Source: CAWATZ01 sp963784995 (GTDB lineage: Bacteria; Planctomycetota; Planctomycetia; Gemmatales; Gemmataceae). From it: DNA of 64,000 bases. The notes beneath the pieces are model-generated. The model did no database searches and was not told the origin of the DNA. It was given only the letters and a program-made list of their open reading frames with translations. The position numbers were made by a program, and so were the translations under genes. Positions 8,354 through 16,488 of the stretch are shown here, in pieces (position 1 is the first letter of the stretch; every line of letters begins with the position of its first letter). The DNA is taken from contig CAWATZ010000002.1 of assembly GCA_963784995.1 (NCBI GenBank), positions 682,001 through 746,000 of the forward strand, written 5' to 3'.

Positions 8354-8666
8354 AGTCTGGTGGGTGAGCTTCGCGGGAAGCTCCGGAGGCGAGGTACGGA
8401 AAACCCGGCCCGCAGTCATTGTCAGCAACGACGCCGCCAACCATCACGCCAACCGCGTCCAGGTTGTGCCGCTCTCCAGCAAGACCGATAAGCTCTACCC
8501 CTGTGAGGCGAAGGTCACGGTCGAAGGCAGGGAATCGAAGGCGATGGCGGACCAGATCATGACCGTGAGCAAGGAGCGGCTCACCGAGCGCCTGGGGTTT
8601 CTTTCCCCGCACGAGATGCACGGCGTTGACATGGCCCTGCGCATTCAACTTGGGCTCGCAGCCTGA
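8340..8666 (+). CDS. MazF/PemK-family mRNA interferase toxin
   Basis: A 108-residue toxin of the MazF/PemK family, a ribosome-independent endoribonuclease. Seen: the RRGEVWWVSF start, the KTRPAVIVSND strand with the conserved Arg-Pro, VQVVPLSSK and the MADQIMTVSKERL segment near the C-terminus, all in the order usual for the family. Length is normal. ATG 8340 overlaps the antitoxin by 14 bases. It converges on the SAVED-effector gene, whose stop is 10 bases away on the other strand, so the pair sits at the distal end of the CBASS operon, as toxin-antitoxin pairs often do in defence islands. Confidence 0.9.
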   Translation: MRRGEVWWVSFAGSSGGEVRKTRPAVIVSNDAANHHANRVQVVPLSSKTDKLYPCEAKVTVEGRESKAMADQIMTVSKERLTERLGFLSPHEMHGVDMALRIQLGLAA

Positions 8667-8676
8667 CGTCTCTCGT

Positions 8677-9303
8677 TCAAGCACGAGCTTCCCCGAGCGT
8701 CAATGCCCGGCGGTAACGCGGGGTCCACTGGCGAGAATACTCATACGTCTCGACCGGGGGGTTCATCCGCGGGTTGATCTGCTGGCCGATTGTGACCGCG
8801 CCTCCGGTCGGACCGGCATAGAACAGGTGAATCCGCTGGCAATCGGGCACGTGATCCCGTATCCCCCGCAGCGCCTCCCGGAACGTCGTGCCAAGGGCAC
8901 TGAGTTGGGCACCCGAACGCAGCCACATCACATCCGACTTCTGTACAGACAGGTCGATCTCGATTACCCCCGGCACGATGGCCCGCGTGTCCTCCGGTGC
9001 GATCGTCGCGCTCAGTGAAACGCGAATGACCACGTCCCCCGTTTTGTTCACCTTCTTGACCGGGACACCTTTCACCTGGATGTCCGAACCCACGTTCGTG
9101 GCCCCATCTTCGAGCCAGCGCCACGTTTTTCGCTCGCGGTCGTACTGGTAGCAATCGACCTCGACCCTGTCCGAAAGCACGAAACCCAGGTGAATGGCCA
9201 GCGGGATCTGCGCGAGGCTGAAGACCGCAAACCTCGGCAGCAGATCGCGGCTGCGCTGGATCGCTTCCTCGACGATCTCGGCTTGTTCAGCGGCGGCGGC
9301 AGC
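8677..9303 (-). pseudogene. C-terminal SAVED domain of the CBASS effector, cut off by IS66
   Basis: This is the 3' part of the effector gene whose 5' part is at 12455-13143. It encodes a SAVED domain, which binds cyclic oligonucleotides made by a CD-NTase and switches on the attached effector domain. Seen: FAVFSLAQIPLAIHLGF, a W-rich strand (KTWRWLE), the repeated Rossmann-like strand IEIDLSVQ, and the diagnostic C-terminal block HLFYAGPTGGAVTIGQQINP followed by YEYSRxxxPRYRRALTL. The frame continues rightward only into inverted-repeat sequence of the IS element, so this part has no natural start. With the 3151-bp element and one 8-bp duplication removed (3159 = 3 x 1053), it joins the upstream part in frame as a 435-residue protein. 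Confidence 0.88.
9296..9303. repeat. left target-site duplication of the IS66 element
   Basis: GCGGCAGC at 9296-9303 recurs exactly at 12455-12462, on the outer sides of the two inverted repeats. Eight bases is the usual duplication length of IS66-family transposition. Confidence 0.93.
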
Positions 9304-9738
9304 GTAAGCGTCCGGTAAAAACCACTGTTGCAGCGCCGGGTATGCTCCGAGCATGTTTCGCCCGACCCATGCTCTGGAGGTATCTCGTATGTCTGCCGGT
9401 CGATCTCGTGATCCGGACAAGGAGCGTTTCTGGCGCTCCCACCTCGAACGTTGGCTCGTCAGTGGTCTGTCCATCCGCGCCTACTGCCGCCGCCACCAGC
9501 TGGCCGAGGCGTCCTTTTATGTAAGCGTCCGGTAAAAACCACTGTTGCAGCGCCGGGTATGCTCCGAGCATGTTTCGCCCGACCCATGCTCTGGAGGTAT
9601 CTCGTATGTCTGCCGGTCGATCTCGTGATCCGGACAAGGAGCGTTTCTGGCGTCTCCCACCTCGAACGTTGGCTCGTCAGTGGTCTGTCCATCCGCGCCT
9701 ACTGCCGCCGCCACCAGCTGGCCGAGGCGTCCTTTTAT
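9304..9738 (+). repeat. tandem duplication of the IS66 left end (217 and 218 bp)
   Basis: Copy 1 is 9304-9520 and copy 2 is 9521-9738. They are identical except that copy 2 has one extra T near 9652. Each includes the terminal inverted repeat, the probable promoter region and the first 38 codons of orf1. The frame is intact in copy 1 but truncated by the junction, whereas copy 2 is joined to the rest of the gene but is frameshifted. Confidence 0.92.
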
Positions 9739-9966
9739 TGCTGGCGGCGAACGTTGGCCCAACGCGACACCGACGCCTGCCAGCACCCGGCCTCAGACCC
9801 TGTTACCTTCGTCCCCCTGCACGTCACCCCCGAACCTACCGCCGCCACGCCGAGCCTCGAAGTCGTCCTGGGCAACGGCCGACGCCTGTTCGTTGGGCCA
9901 GGCTTCGATGCCGCCTCCTTGCGTACTCTGCTGGCTGTCCTGGAGGAGAGGCCATGCTCCCCCTGA
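9606..9966 (+). pseudogene. IS66 orf1 (tnpA-type accessory protein), frameshifted
   Basis: Accessory HTH protein of IS66 elements (IS66 orf1/TnpA group). ATG 9606 follows GGAGG (9593-9597). Seen: SRDPDKERFWR, then after the extra T near 9652 the correct frame continues as SHLERWLVSGLSIRAYCRRH and a C-terminal part ending in LRTLLAVLEERPCSP at 9966. Copy 1 of the duplicated end shows the unshifted sequence, which proves that the extra T is an insertion. Correcting it gives 119 residues, a normal length. The end overlaps orf2 by 13 bases. Confidence 0.85.
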
Positions 9967-10319
9967 CACCACCCGGACGCATTTTTCTCTGCCTGGCCGC
10001 CGTCGATTGCCGCAAATCGTTTGACGGGCTGGCGGCCCTGGTCAGCCAGGGGCTGGGCGACGATCCCCTCTCCGGTGACTGGTTCGTCTTTCGCAATCGA
10101 CGCGGCGACCGCCTCAAGATCCTCAGCTGGCAGCAAGACGGCTATGCCATCTGGTACAAGCGGTTGGAAGAAGGCGTCTTTCGTTTTCCGACCGCACCAA
10201 CTGGGCAGACTGGACAACTGGAGGTCCGCGCTGCCGAGCTGACCATGCTGTTAGACGGGGTCGTGTTGGAAAAGGTCGAACGCCGTCACCGCTACCAGCG
10301 GCCGGCAACGACGCTCTAA
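9954..10319 (+). CDS. IS66 orf2 (TnpB-type accessory protein)
   Basis: IS66 Orf2-like accessory protein of 121 residues. Seen: VDCRKSFDGLAALV, then DPLSGDWFVFRNRRGDRLKIL, then a tryptophan-tyrosine segment (GYAIWYKRLEEGVFRFP), all typical of the family. ATG 9954 has GGAGGAGAG directly upstream and overlaps the end of orf1, so it is translationally coupled to it. It is needed with TnpC for transposition in other members of the family. Confidence 0.93.
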   Translation: MLPLTPPGRIFLCLAAVDCRKSFDGLAALVSQGLGDDPLSGDWFVFRNRRGDRLKILSWQQDGYAIWYKRLEEGVFRFPTAPTGQTGQLEVRAAELTMLLDGVVLEKVERRHRYQRPATTL

Positions 10320-10506
10320 GTCCACTTTTCTCTCAGGAGGGCCTCCTGCGGGAGGCCCTCAGCACTTCAGACCAACTCATTCGCCGACCAGCAAGCAGTG
10401 GCTCACTTTCCCTGATTGCTACAGATTGTCTTCAGCACACTTAAGTTGCAAGCTGTTTTCCAAATGGCGACGAAAAACACGTCGCCGGCTGCTATGATGT
10501 CTAAGT
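10320..10506. terminator. hairpin between IS66 orf2 and tnpC
   Basis: GAGGGCCTCC (10337-10346) pairs perfectly with GGAGGCCCTC (10351-10360) around TGCG, 17 bases after the orf2 stop. There is no T-run, so it may attenuate rather than end transcription. The remaining sequence to 10506 shows no gene. Confidence 0.45.
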
Positions 10507-12258
10507 ATGAGTACTGCCACGACCACCACAACCGCGGCTTTAGACGTCCAGCACTTGCCTGACGATCCCGCCGTCCTCAAACGGATGATCGAGGAGTTGC
10601 TCGGAGCCCTGGCGGCACGCCAGCGGGAGCTGAGCCAAATCCAAGTCCGCCTGGACCAGCTGCTGCGTCGTCTCTATGGTCCACGCAGCGAACGATTCGA
10701 CCCCAGCCAATTGTCTCTGTTTACGCAACCGGATGCGGCGGCAGCCAACGGAGACGGTCCAACAGGACCAGACGAGAGCAAACCAGCCAAAGCCAAGCGG
10801 CGCCACAAGCACGGCCGGCAGCGGCCTCCCCAACACTTGCCTCGGCAGCGTCGGCTGCATGAGCTAACGGAAGCGGAGCGTTGCTGCAGTTGCTGTGGTC
10901 TGCCCCGCGTGGTCATTGGCGAAGAAGTCAGCGAGCAATACGATTGCGTGCCGCAGTCGATCTTTGTCATCGAAAACGTCCGCCTGAAGTATGCGTGTGT
11001 TGGCTGTGAGCAACGGCGCCGGCAGCTGTCCGAGCAAAGCGAGCCGCCACCGGCCACGGTGTCTGAGCCGGCCGCCGCGGGGTCCGGCCCGACGGCAGCA
11101 ACCACTGCTGGGGCCACTGCAACAGCGGACCCCGTTTTGTTCCAGCCCGGCGTCGTGCTTGTCGTGACGCTGAGCACGGCACCCCTGCCGCTGGAGGGAG
11201 TGCCACGCTGCCTGGCGGCGCCCGGGCTGCTGGCTCACGTCATCCTCAGCAAGTTTGGCGATCACCTGCCGCTGTATCGGCAAGAACAGATCTTCGCGCG
11301 GCAGGGAGTGCCGCTGAAACGCAGCACGCTGTGCGACTGGCTGAAGCAGTCGGCTGACCTGGTGCGGCCGCTCTATGAGTTGCTGCACAGCGACATCAAG
11401 AAGTCTCAGGTGATCGGGAGCGATGACACTCCAGTGACAGTCCAGAGCCGTGGCGTGCGTGCCAGCCATCAGGGTCGTGTCTGGGTCTACCTGGGCGACA
11501 CGGACCATCCCTACACCGTCTATGATTACAGTCCCGATCGCAAGCAAGAACGGCCCCAGGACTTCCTGAAAGGCTACCAGGGCTTCTTGCAAGCCGATGC
11601 TTACAGCGGCTACGACCAACTGTATGCCGGCGGCAAGATCGTGGAAGTCGGTTGTTGGGCGCACGTGCGGCGGAAGTTCTTCGAGGCGCAGACGACAGAC
11701 GCGGCGCGGGCGTCCTACGTGTTAGGAGTGATTCGCCAGTTGTATGCCGTGGAGAAGAAAGCGACCCAGCAGAGTGAGGATGCGGGGTTGTCGTTGGCAG
11801 AGAGTTGGCAGCTGCGGCAGCGGTTGCGTCAGGAAGAGAGTGTGCCACTGCTGACGTCGCTAAGACAATGGTTGGAGCAAGAACGAGGCGGAGTGCTGCC
11901 GAAGAGTCCAATGGGCGAAGCCATCACTTATGCCTTGAACCAATGGCAGGCCCTGGAGCGTTATACGACCCAAGGGTATTTGGCGATTGACAACAACGCG
12001 GCGGAAGGCGCCTGCGCGGTGGCGGTTGGCCGTAAGAACTACTTGTTCTTTGGCAGCGATGGCGGCGGGGAGACGGCAGCGGTGCTGTACAGCCTGGTGC
12101 AGACGTGCAAGCGTCTGGGGATCGAGCCGTGGCGCTACTTGCGTGACGTGCTGCAGCGTTTGCCGAGCTGTGCAGCGGAGCAACTGCCAGAACTGCTGCC
12201 GGACCGCTGGGCGGCGGCGCAACGGCGCGCCAGCGAAGCGGTCGTGGACAGCGGCTGA
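10507..12258 (+). CDS. IS66-family transposase TnpC
   Basis: DDE transposase of 583 residues. In order: an N-terminal leucine-zipper helix (about residues 20-60, ending LLRRLYGPRSERF), a zinc-finger region with CCSCC and CVGC pairs (about 120-175), an unusually Ala/Pro/Thr-rich linker (about 180-215), then the catalytic core. Catalytic acids are likely the Asp in GSDDTPV (about 305), the Asp in QADAYSGY (about 364) and the Glu in DNNAAEGACA (about 499). The C-terminal VGRKNYLFFGSDGGGE and IEPWRYLRDVL blocks are standard. The gene looks intact, so the element could still be mobile if the frameshifted orf1 is dispensable or supplied elsewhere. Confidence 0.96.
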   Translation: MSTATTTTTAALDVQHLPDDPAVLKRMIEELLGALAARQRELSQIQVRLDQLLRRLYGPRSERFDPSQLSLFTQPDAAAANGDGPTGPDESKPAKAKRRHKHGRQRPPQHLPRQRRLHELTEAERCCSCCGLPRVVIGEEVSEQYDCVPQSIFVIENVRLKYACVGCEQRRRQLSEQSEPPPATVSEPAAAGSGPTAATTAGATATADPVLFQPGVVLVVTLSTAPLPLEGVPRCLAAPGLLAHVILSKFGDHLPLYRQEQIFARQGVPLKRSTLCDWLKQSADLVRPLYELLHSDIKKSQVIGSDDTPVTVQSRGVRASHQGRVWVYLGDTDHPYTVYDYSPDRKQERPQDFLKGYQGFLQADAYSGYDQLYAGGKIVEVGCWAHVRRKFFEAQTTDAARASYVLGVIRQLYAVEKKATQQSEDAGLSLAESWQLRQRLRQEESVPLLTSLRQWLEQERGGVLPKSPMGEAITYALNQWQALERYTTQGYLAIDNNAAEGACAVAVGRKNYLFFGSDGGGETAAVLYSLVQTCKRLGIEPWRYLRDVLQRLPSCAAEQLPELLPDRWAAAQRRASEAVVDSG

Positions 12259-12454
12259 GCGTGCCGCGGTCCAGGCCGCCCTGCCCGCCAAGCCAAGAAG
12301 GACACGTCCGCCGCTGCCCGTCCGGAGTTCGTCCCGGCGAACCGTTGGACCGCGCGGCTGCCCACCAGCACCGTCATGCCTGGGCAAGCTCTTGGTGCAT
12401 CCCGAACGTCTCCTCCGTCTTCCCATCCCTGCCTGCGGTTCGGCGGACGCTTAC

Positions 12455-12462
12455 GCGGCAGC
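12455..12462. repeat. right target-site duplication of the IS66 element
   Basis: GCGGCAGC, an exact copy of 9296-9303, directly follows the right inverted repeat, which ends at 12454. Confidence 0.93.
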
Positions 12463-13143
12463 CCACGGCAAATCCCCCACGGTGGGCCGCACCCACAGCG
12501 GCGCGCCGAACGGCCGGGCCGGTGCCATTGCCGTGGCGACGTCGCGCAGGTTGATCGGCGACATCAGGTCCTGCACCAGTACGAACCGCCCGTTGCCCAC
12601 AGCCTGGTCAATGTCCTGCTCGCTCGCGCCGGGAGCAAAGAACAAGTGCTCGTATCCGGCCGGGGCGCCGAGAACTTCCGCACGCTGCTGCACTGTCAGC
12701 GCCCGCGCCATCTCCCACAGCTTGTCACTGCTCATGTGGTCGATGTTCAGCTTCGGGTGCTTTTTTCGCTGTCCGTCGAGCGCGCCGGGGATGTCAGGCG
12801 GAAGACCGCGCCGCGCGTTGTAGACGAAAACCCAGTTCTTCAGCGTCTTCTTCCAGTGCTTCACCGCGCCGCCGCAATCCTCTTTGATCTTCTTTTGCAG
12901 GTCCGCCTGCTTTAGATCGTCGGGCGAGTAGACCTGAAACACCGTACCCTCGGCGTGGAACAGCCCGTCGCATTTCCGGTCGCCGATGTTGCCGTAAGGC
13001 CTGATCTGCATGAACTCGGGCTTCGCGCACTTGATGATGTTCTCGAAGAGGCGCTGGAAATCCGCGGGCGAGCATTCGTGGCACTGGTACTTGAACCAAA
13101 GCCAGTGGTTCAAGGTGATCGGATCGTAACCGTTGGGGATCAT
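12455..13143 (-). pseudogene. N-terminal effector domain of the CBASS SAVED protein, cut off by IS66
   Basis: This is the 5' part of the gene continued at 8677-9303. ATG at 13143 follows the stop of the exonuclease gene by one base, with GAGG-like sequence upstream, so it is translationally coupled. Residues 1-227 contain a PxxFQRLFENI helix and then RPYGNIGDRKCDGLF and VFQVYSPDDL, followed by a helical stretch. The GD-x-K-x-DG and Q-x-Y pattern resembles restriction-endonuclease-like (PD-D/ExK superfamily) domains of defence proteins, which fits a Cap4-like nuclease-SAVED layout. A catalytic lysine is not obvious, so nuclease activity is an inference. The frame stops inside the IS end at 12451. 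Confidence 0.8.
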
Positions 13144-13144
13144 G

Positions 13145-13705
13145 TCATTCACCTCGTTCAGGGCGACCTCCCGGCCGCCGCATCTTCTCGAACATCTCGG
13201 CCTGTGCGCGGGCGTCCGCGAGGGCATTGTGATCGCCGGGCTGTGCGGGCTGGAACTCCGGCCGGATGCGGCTCGACTTCGTTTCCTCCCAACCGCAACC
13301 GACCAGCCCCATGTAGTACGATTTGACGTCCAGCGGTGCGAAACCGAACGGGTTCTCGCCCAGGAAGTGGATGAAGTACCAGTTCACGAAGGACCAGTCG
13401 AAGCCCGCGTTGAACCCCACGAAGACCGGCTTCGCAGTCCAGCTGACTTGCTTGACCCAGTCGCGCAATTTCGCCACGGCGTGCTCGGGGCACTCACCTG
13501 TCTCAGCCAGTTTGGCCAGGTCGAAGCCGGTGACCTTCAAGGCGTCTGGCACGGCGTTGTCGTTCAAGGGCTTGATCTCGACGTAGAACCCCTCGTCCTT
13601 TCGCCCGACAGGGCACGCCCCGAGTGACAGCATGCTGTAGTCGCCCGGAATCGGCCCCGACGTCTCGACATCGATCGAGATAAAGCACTCTTTCTCAATC
13701 GCCAT
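13145..13705 (-). CDS. DEDDh 3'-5' exonuclease of the CBASS operon (Cap18-like)
   Basis: A 186-residue DnaQ/RNase T-type exonuclease. Seen: motif I ISIDVETSG (Asp12, Glu14), motif II in GFNAGFDWSFVNWYF and motif III GDHNALADARAQ with the catalytic His and Asp. This is the full DEDDh set. The ATG at 13705 overlaps the stop of the AAA+ gene by 11 bases, and the stop is one base from the effector ATG, so it is embedded in the operon. Such exonucleases occur as accessory CBASS genes (called Cap18). Whether it degrades phage DNA, RNA or the signalling nucleotide is not shown by the sequence. Confidence 0.88.
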   Translation of the reverse strand: MAIEKECFISIDVETSGPIPGDYSMLSLGACPVGRKDEGFYVEIKPLNDNAVPDALKVTGFDLAKLAETGECPEHAVAKLRDWVKQVSWTAKPVFVGFNAGFDWSFVNWYFIHFLGENPFGFAPLDVKSYYMGLVGCGWEETKSSRIRPEFQPAQPGDHNALADARAQAEMFEKMRRPGGRPERGE

Positions 13706-14945
13706 TGGTCTCGGTCCCCTGCATCAGTGGCGTCGGCTCCAGCTCGCGCGCCTGCTGAATAATATCGGCCGCCGACAGCGGCCGGCCGGCGGCATAGGCC
13801 TCTCGCAGCGCAGCCGGCACCACGCGGTCAGTGATGTCCGACGAGGTGAAGGTGGCGCCATACTGCTTTTGCGCCTCTGCACCGGTCGCGGCGACCAGCT
13901 CGCGGATCTGCTTGGCGGTCAACTCGACCTCGGGGATGGACTGGCGGAACAGCTCGGCCCGCACGTCGTCGTCCGGCCGCGTGAACGATAACCGGAGCGC
14001 CGCGCGCCGCCGGATGGCCGGATCGAGCGCGTCGGGGCGGTTGGTGATGAACATGACCGCAATGCGACGGCCGCCCAGGCGAAGACCATCGACCCGCTGC
14101 AACAGGGTGTTGAGCCCGGCCTTGTCCTCGTGGTGCATGTGCTGGTCCACTCGCCTCGCGGCGAGGGCGTCCGCCTCGTCGATCAGCAACAGAAGCGGCG
14201 CGCCCTTCAGCGCGTCGGCCCGCGCTTCCGCCAGCGTGAAGGCCTGGACGATCAGGTCCGTCATCTCCCCCACCATGCCGGTGCCGCGGACCTGGGTATT
14301 CACCTTGAGCAGGTAGACCTTGCCTCCGGCCCTCTCGGTCAGCGGGTCGCCGACCGTTTCCGCCAACACGGTTTTGCCGCAACCAACGTCTCCCTCCAGC
14401 AGCACCAGCGGCGCGCGGCTTGCCATGATCCGGCAGGCGCGAATCTCCTTGCCGTGGTGCTTCCGGCTCCACTCCGCCAGCCGGTCGGGATACAGGAGCA
14501 GTTCCAGCTCAAGCAGCAGGCGCTGCTTGTGCTCGCCGAGCCCGACCAGCCGGTCATACCAGGCCCGCGCATCGGGGTTCGGGTAGACACGTTCGGCCTC
14601 GAAAAAACGGGACGCCTGCACGCCGGTTGATTTCGCTGACATCTTCTGCCCCTGTGCCTTACCAGCGCCGCCGGTTGGATCAGGCGATACCCGAATCCGG
14701 ATGAAGTCAGGTCCATCGCCGCCCCGGACGGCTTCGAGCTGTTCGACGCCGGCCGCCAGGTCGGTGTCGCTTACCGTGCAGCCGGCCGCTTCCACATGCT
14801 GACGCAAGATGAGCGGGAAGCACCGCCTCTTCGAGAGGTTGTGGTCGCGCGCGTGCTGTTCAGCCTCGGCGATGATCTCGTCGGCGCCAGCCCGCAAGGC
14901 ACCCATCGGCTCACCGGCGCTGCCCGTCATCTGAATCGCAACCAT
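13695..14945 (-). CDS. TRIP13/Pch2-like AAA+ ATPase of CBASS (Cap6-like), with N-terminal extension
   Basis: AAA+ ATPase that in HORMA-containing CBASS remodels the HORMA protein and so switches off the CD-NTase. From the internal ATG 14642: Walker A GDVGCGKT at residues 84-91, Walker B LLLLIDEAD at about 149-157, sensor-1 FITNRPDALD and an RRRAALRL arginine-finger region. That part (315 residues) is the usual bacterial length. The frame is open upstream to ATG 14945, which lies 8 bases after the HORMA stop, giving 416 residues with a 101-residue extension of unknown fold (ALRAGADEIIAEAEQHARD, LILRQHVEAAGCTVSDT). Both starts have GGGG-type sites. The long form is listed because no stop separates the parts. 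Confidence 0.88.
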   Translation of the reverse strand: MVAIQMTGSAGEPMGALRAGADEIIAEAEQHARDHNLSKRRCFPLILRQHVEAAGCTVSDTDLAAGVEQLEAVRGGDGPDFIRIRVSPDPTGGAGKAQGQKMSAKSTGVQASRFFEAERVYPNPDARAWYDRLVGLGEHKQRLLLELELLLYPDRLAEWSRKHHGKEIRACRIMASRAPLVLLEGDVGCGKTVLAETVGDPLTERAGGKVYLLKVNTQVRGTGMVGEMTDLIVQAFTLAEARADALKGAPLLLLIDEADALAARRVDQHMHHEDKAGLNTLLQRVDGLRLGGRRIAVMFITNRPDALDPAIRRRAALRLSFTRPDDDVRAELFRQSIPEVELTAKQIRELVAATGAEAQKQYGATFTSSDITDRVVPAALREAYAAGRPLSAADIIQQARELEPTPLMQGTETNGD

Positions 14946-14953
14946 ACGGCCCC

Positions 14954-15469
14954 TCAACGCACGAACCGCTCGCGGGCCACGCCAAAGCCATCCTTGGAGT
15001 AGGTCCGGTCGCTCGTCCACGTCCCCTTGCTGTAATCCAGCCAGCCAGCCGGCCCCCAGGGCAGTGTCAGACGCCGCTGGATGTCCGCCTTGTCCTCGGG
15101 TTGCAGATCCCACCACCGCTGCTTGTAATGGACGCGCAAATTGAAGGTGGCACCGGCCAGTTCGGGGCGGTACCGGATGTTGCCGGAGCGGTCGTCCGCC
15201 AGCCCCAAGCCGCCGATGATGACCCGGTACGAATAGGCATCCAGAACCTCGTTGGTCCCAGGCCGCGTCCAGACCAGGTAGATGCGCTCGATCACTTCCT
15301 CGTCCATCAACTCGCGGACATCGTGCATCACGTCGATGGCCCACTGCTCCCTGGCGCATCCGTAGGTGTCGATGATGTTGAGGAGATCGGCCTCGATCTT
15401 CCTTGCCACGTAGACGATTTTACTGAGCGTGCCCGTCTGGGTGCCCGCCCGTGTTTGGGTCGAAGCCAT
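14954..15469 (-). CDS. bacterial HORMA-domain protein of CBASS (Cap7-like)
   Basis: A 171-residue HORMA protein, the activator that clamps a closure peptide and stimulates the CD-NTase. Seen: the QTRAGTQTGTLSKIVYVARKI start, a WAIDVMHDVRELMDEE helix, the VIERIYLVWTRPGTNEV strand pair, GLADDRSGNIRYRPELAGATFNL, and a short C-terminal part (TYSKDGFGVARERFVR) that could act as the safety belt. ATG 15469 begins 3 bases after the CD-NTase stop; a TTG one codon upstream is also possible. Its place between the CD-NTase and the TRIP13-like ATPase is the standard type III CBASS order. Confidence 0.85.
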   Translation of the reverse strand: MASTQTRAGTQTGTLSKIVYVARKIEADLLNIIDTYGCAREQWAIDVMHDVRELMDEEVIERIYLVWTRPGTNEVLDAYSYRVIIGGLGLADDRSGNIRYRPELAGATFNLRVHYKQRWWDLQPEDKADIQRRLTLPWGPAGWLDYSKGTWTSDRTYSKDGFGVARERFVR

Positions 15470-15472
15470 CAA

Positions 15473-16474
15473 CTAATTCTCCTCATCTTCGGATAGATCC
15501 CGGAAGGCATCACCGAACACCCGGCACCAATGATCCACAGCCGAATCCTCGTCTCCGGCATTCTCGGCGACGCGCGCGTCGATCATCGCATCATACGCTT
15601 CCTCGACACGGTCCAGGAATTGCTCGCGCTTCACGGCCGTCCAGTCGCGGGTCACGTTGTTCGTGGCGTTCACTGAGTCGAGCACGATCACCGCGTCGCT
15701 GGGCAGCGTCACGGTACGAGGATCGTAGTAGTCGCCGAAAACGATCGGCTCGCGCAGCTGGTGGCGGCGCAAGAAGTTGAAGATTTGCCGCAGGCTGGAT
15801 TGCCACTCGCCCGTCACCCCGGTTTCCGCGAACGCCGCCGCGGCGATCAGCTCGCAGAAGATCGAGGGCTGCACCAGGTCGCCCTGCAGGTTGTTCCACC
15901 ATTTCAGCATCCGGACCAGGCGATTGAAATGCACCGGCCCGGAAACGCCCTTGCTCTGGATGTTCCGCCGTTCGACGAATTTGTTGTGGCACGTCACGGA
16001 GGTTAACCGCCATTTGTCCTTGCGGGGAATCCATCCCGCATTCTCAACCTGCAGCGTCTCGTCCTTGATAATCGGGGCCACATCGACCCACAGTTTGATG
16101 CCGCTGACGAACTTCACCCGCACCGCGCTTTCCAGAATCTGGAAGTCGCCTTTACCCTTCTGGTGGTAAATGTCGATCAGGCAGTCGCGCGCAAACTCCA
16201 ACAGTGAACCGAGCCGCTCCTTGGTCGCCCCGCGGCCCGAGTAATACGCCCCCAAATCGACATCGAAACGGTTCTCATCGGTCTTGCGGAGCGACGTGTG
16301 CTTGGCGTTCGAGCCCGCTCGCAGGATCTTCTCCAGCGTGAAACTGCCGTCCTTGGCAACCTTGTTGTGCAGCTCGTCAATCATGTGCTTGGTCTGCCGG
16401 TTCGCCACCTGGAAATGCTCCTCGGTCGGCTTGATCCGCCGGGTGAACCGCTCGAAACGCTCTTTGATCGTCAT
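15473..16474 (-). CDS. CD-NTase, cyclic-oligonucleotide synthase of CBASS
   Basis: cGAS/DncV-like nucleotidyltransferase of 333 residues that makes the cyclic oligonucleotide signal after phage sensing. Seen: the GS motif in RAGSNAKHT (residues 54-55), the metal-binding acids in RFDVDLGAYY (Asp71, Asp73) and the third acid in KLWVDVAP (Asp131), followed by the helical OAS1-C-like part (FNRLVRMLKWWNNLQG, LIAAAAFAETG). ATG 16474 is preferred over a start 12 codons upstream because GGAGGG (16479-16484) precedes it. The clade, and so the product nucleotide, cannot be decided here; the HORMA and TRIP13 partners and the SAVED effector suggest a cyclic tri- or dinucleotide. Confidence 0.92.
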   Translation of the reverse strand: MTIKERFERFTRRIKPTEEHFQVANRQTKHMIDELHNKVAKDGSFTLEKILRAGSNAKHTSLRKTDENRFDVDLGAYYSGRGATKERLGSLLEFARDCLIDIYHQKGKGDFQILESAVRVKFVSGIKLWVDVAPIIKDETLQVENAGWIPRKDKWRLTSVTCHNKFVERRNIQSKGVSGPVHFNRLVRMLKWWNNLQGDLVQPSIFCELIAAAAFAETGVTGEWQSSLRQIFNFLRRHQLREPIVFGDYYDPRTVTLPSDAVIVLDSVNATNNVTRDWTAVKREQFLDRVEEAYDAMIDARVAENAGDEDSAVDHWCRVFGDAFRDLSEDEEN

Positions 16475-16488
16475 GCACCCTCCACGAT

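Larger units (their letters stand above)
9304..12454 (+). mobile_element. IS66-family insertion sequence with a duplicated left end
   Basis: The ends share the inverted repeat GTAAGCGTCCG (9304-9314 and, reversed, 12444-12454), flanked by the 8-bp duplication GCGGCAGC. Inside are the three genes of the family (orf1/tnpA, orf2/tnpB, tnpC) in the standard order. The left 217 bases occur twice in tandem, so the basic element is 9521-12454 (2934 bp) with an extra left end in front. It splits a SAVED-domain effector gene. The matching target duplication shows insertion as a unit, with the extra left end already present or added at that event. Confidence 0.93.

Noticed and set aside
8677..9474. A complete SAVED protein starting at 9474
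   Set aside because: The first 57 residues are the IS66 left end read backwards. The gene's true N-terminus is at 13143, beyond the insertion.
9304..9738. Two IS66 copies forming a composite transposon
   Set aside because: Only the left 217 bases are doubled. There is one right end and one set of genes.
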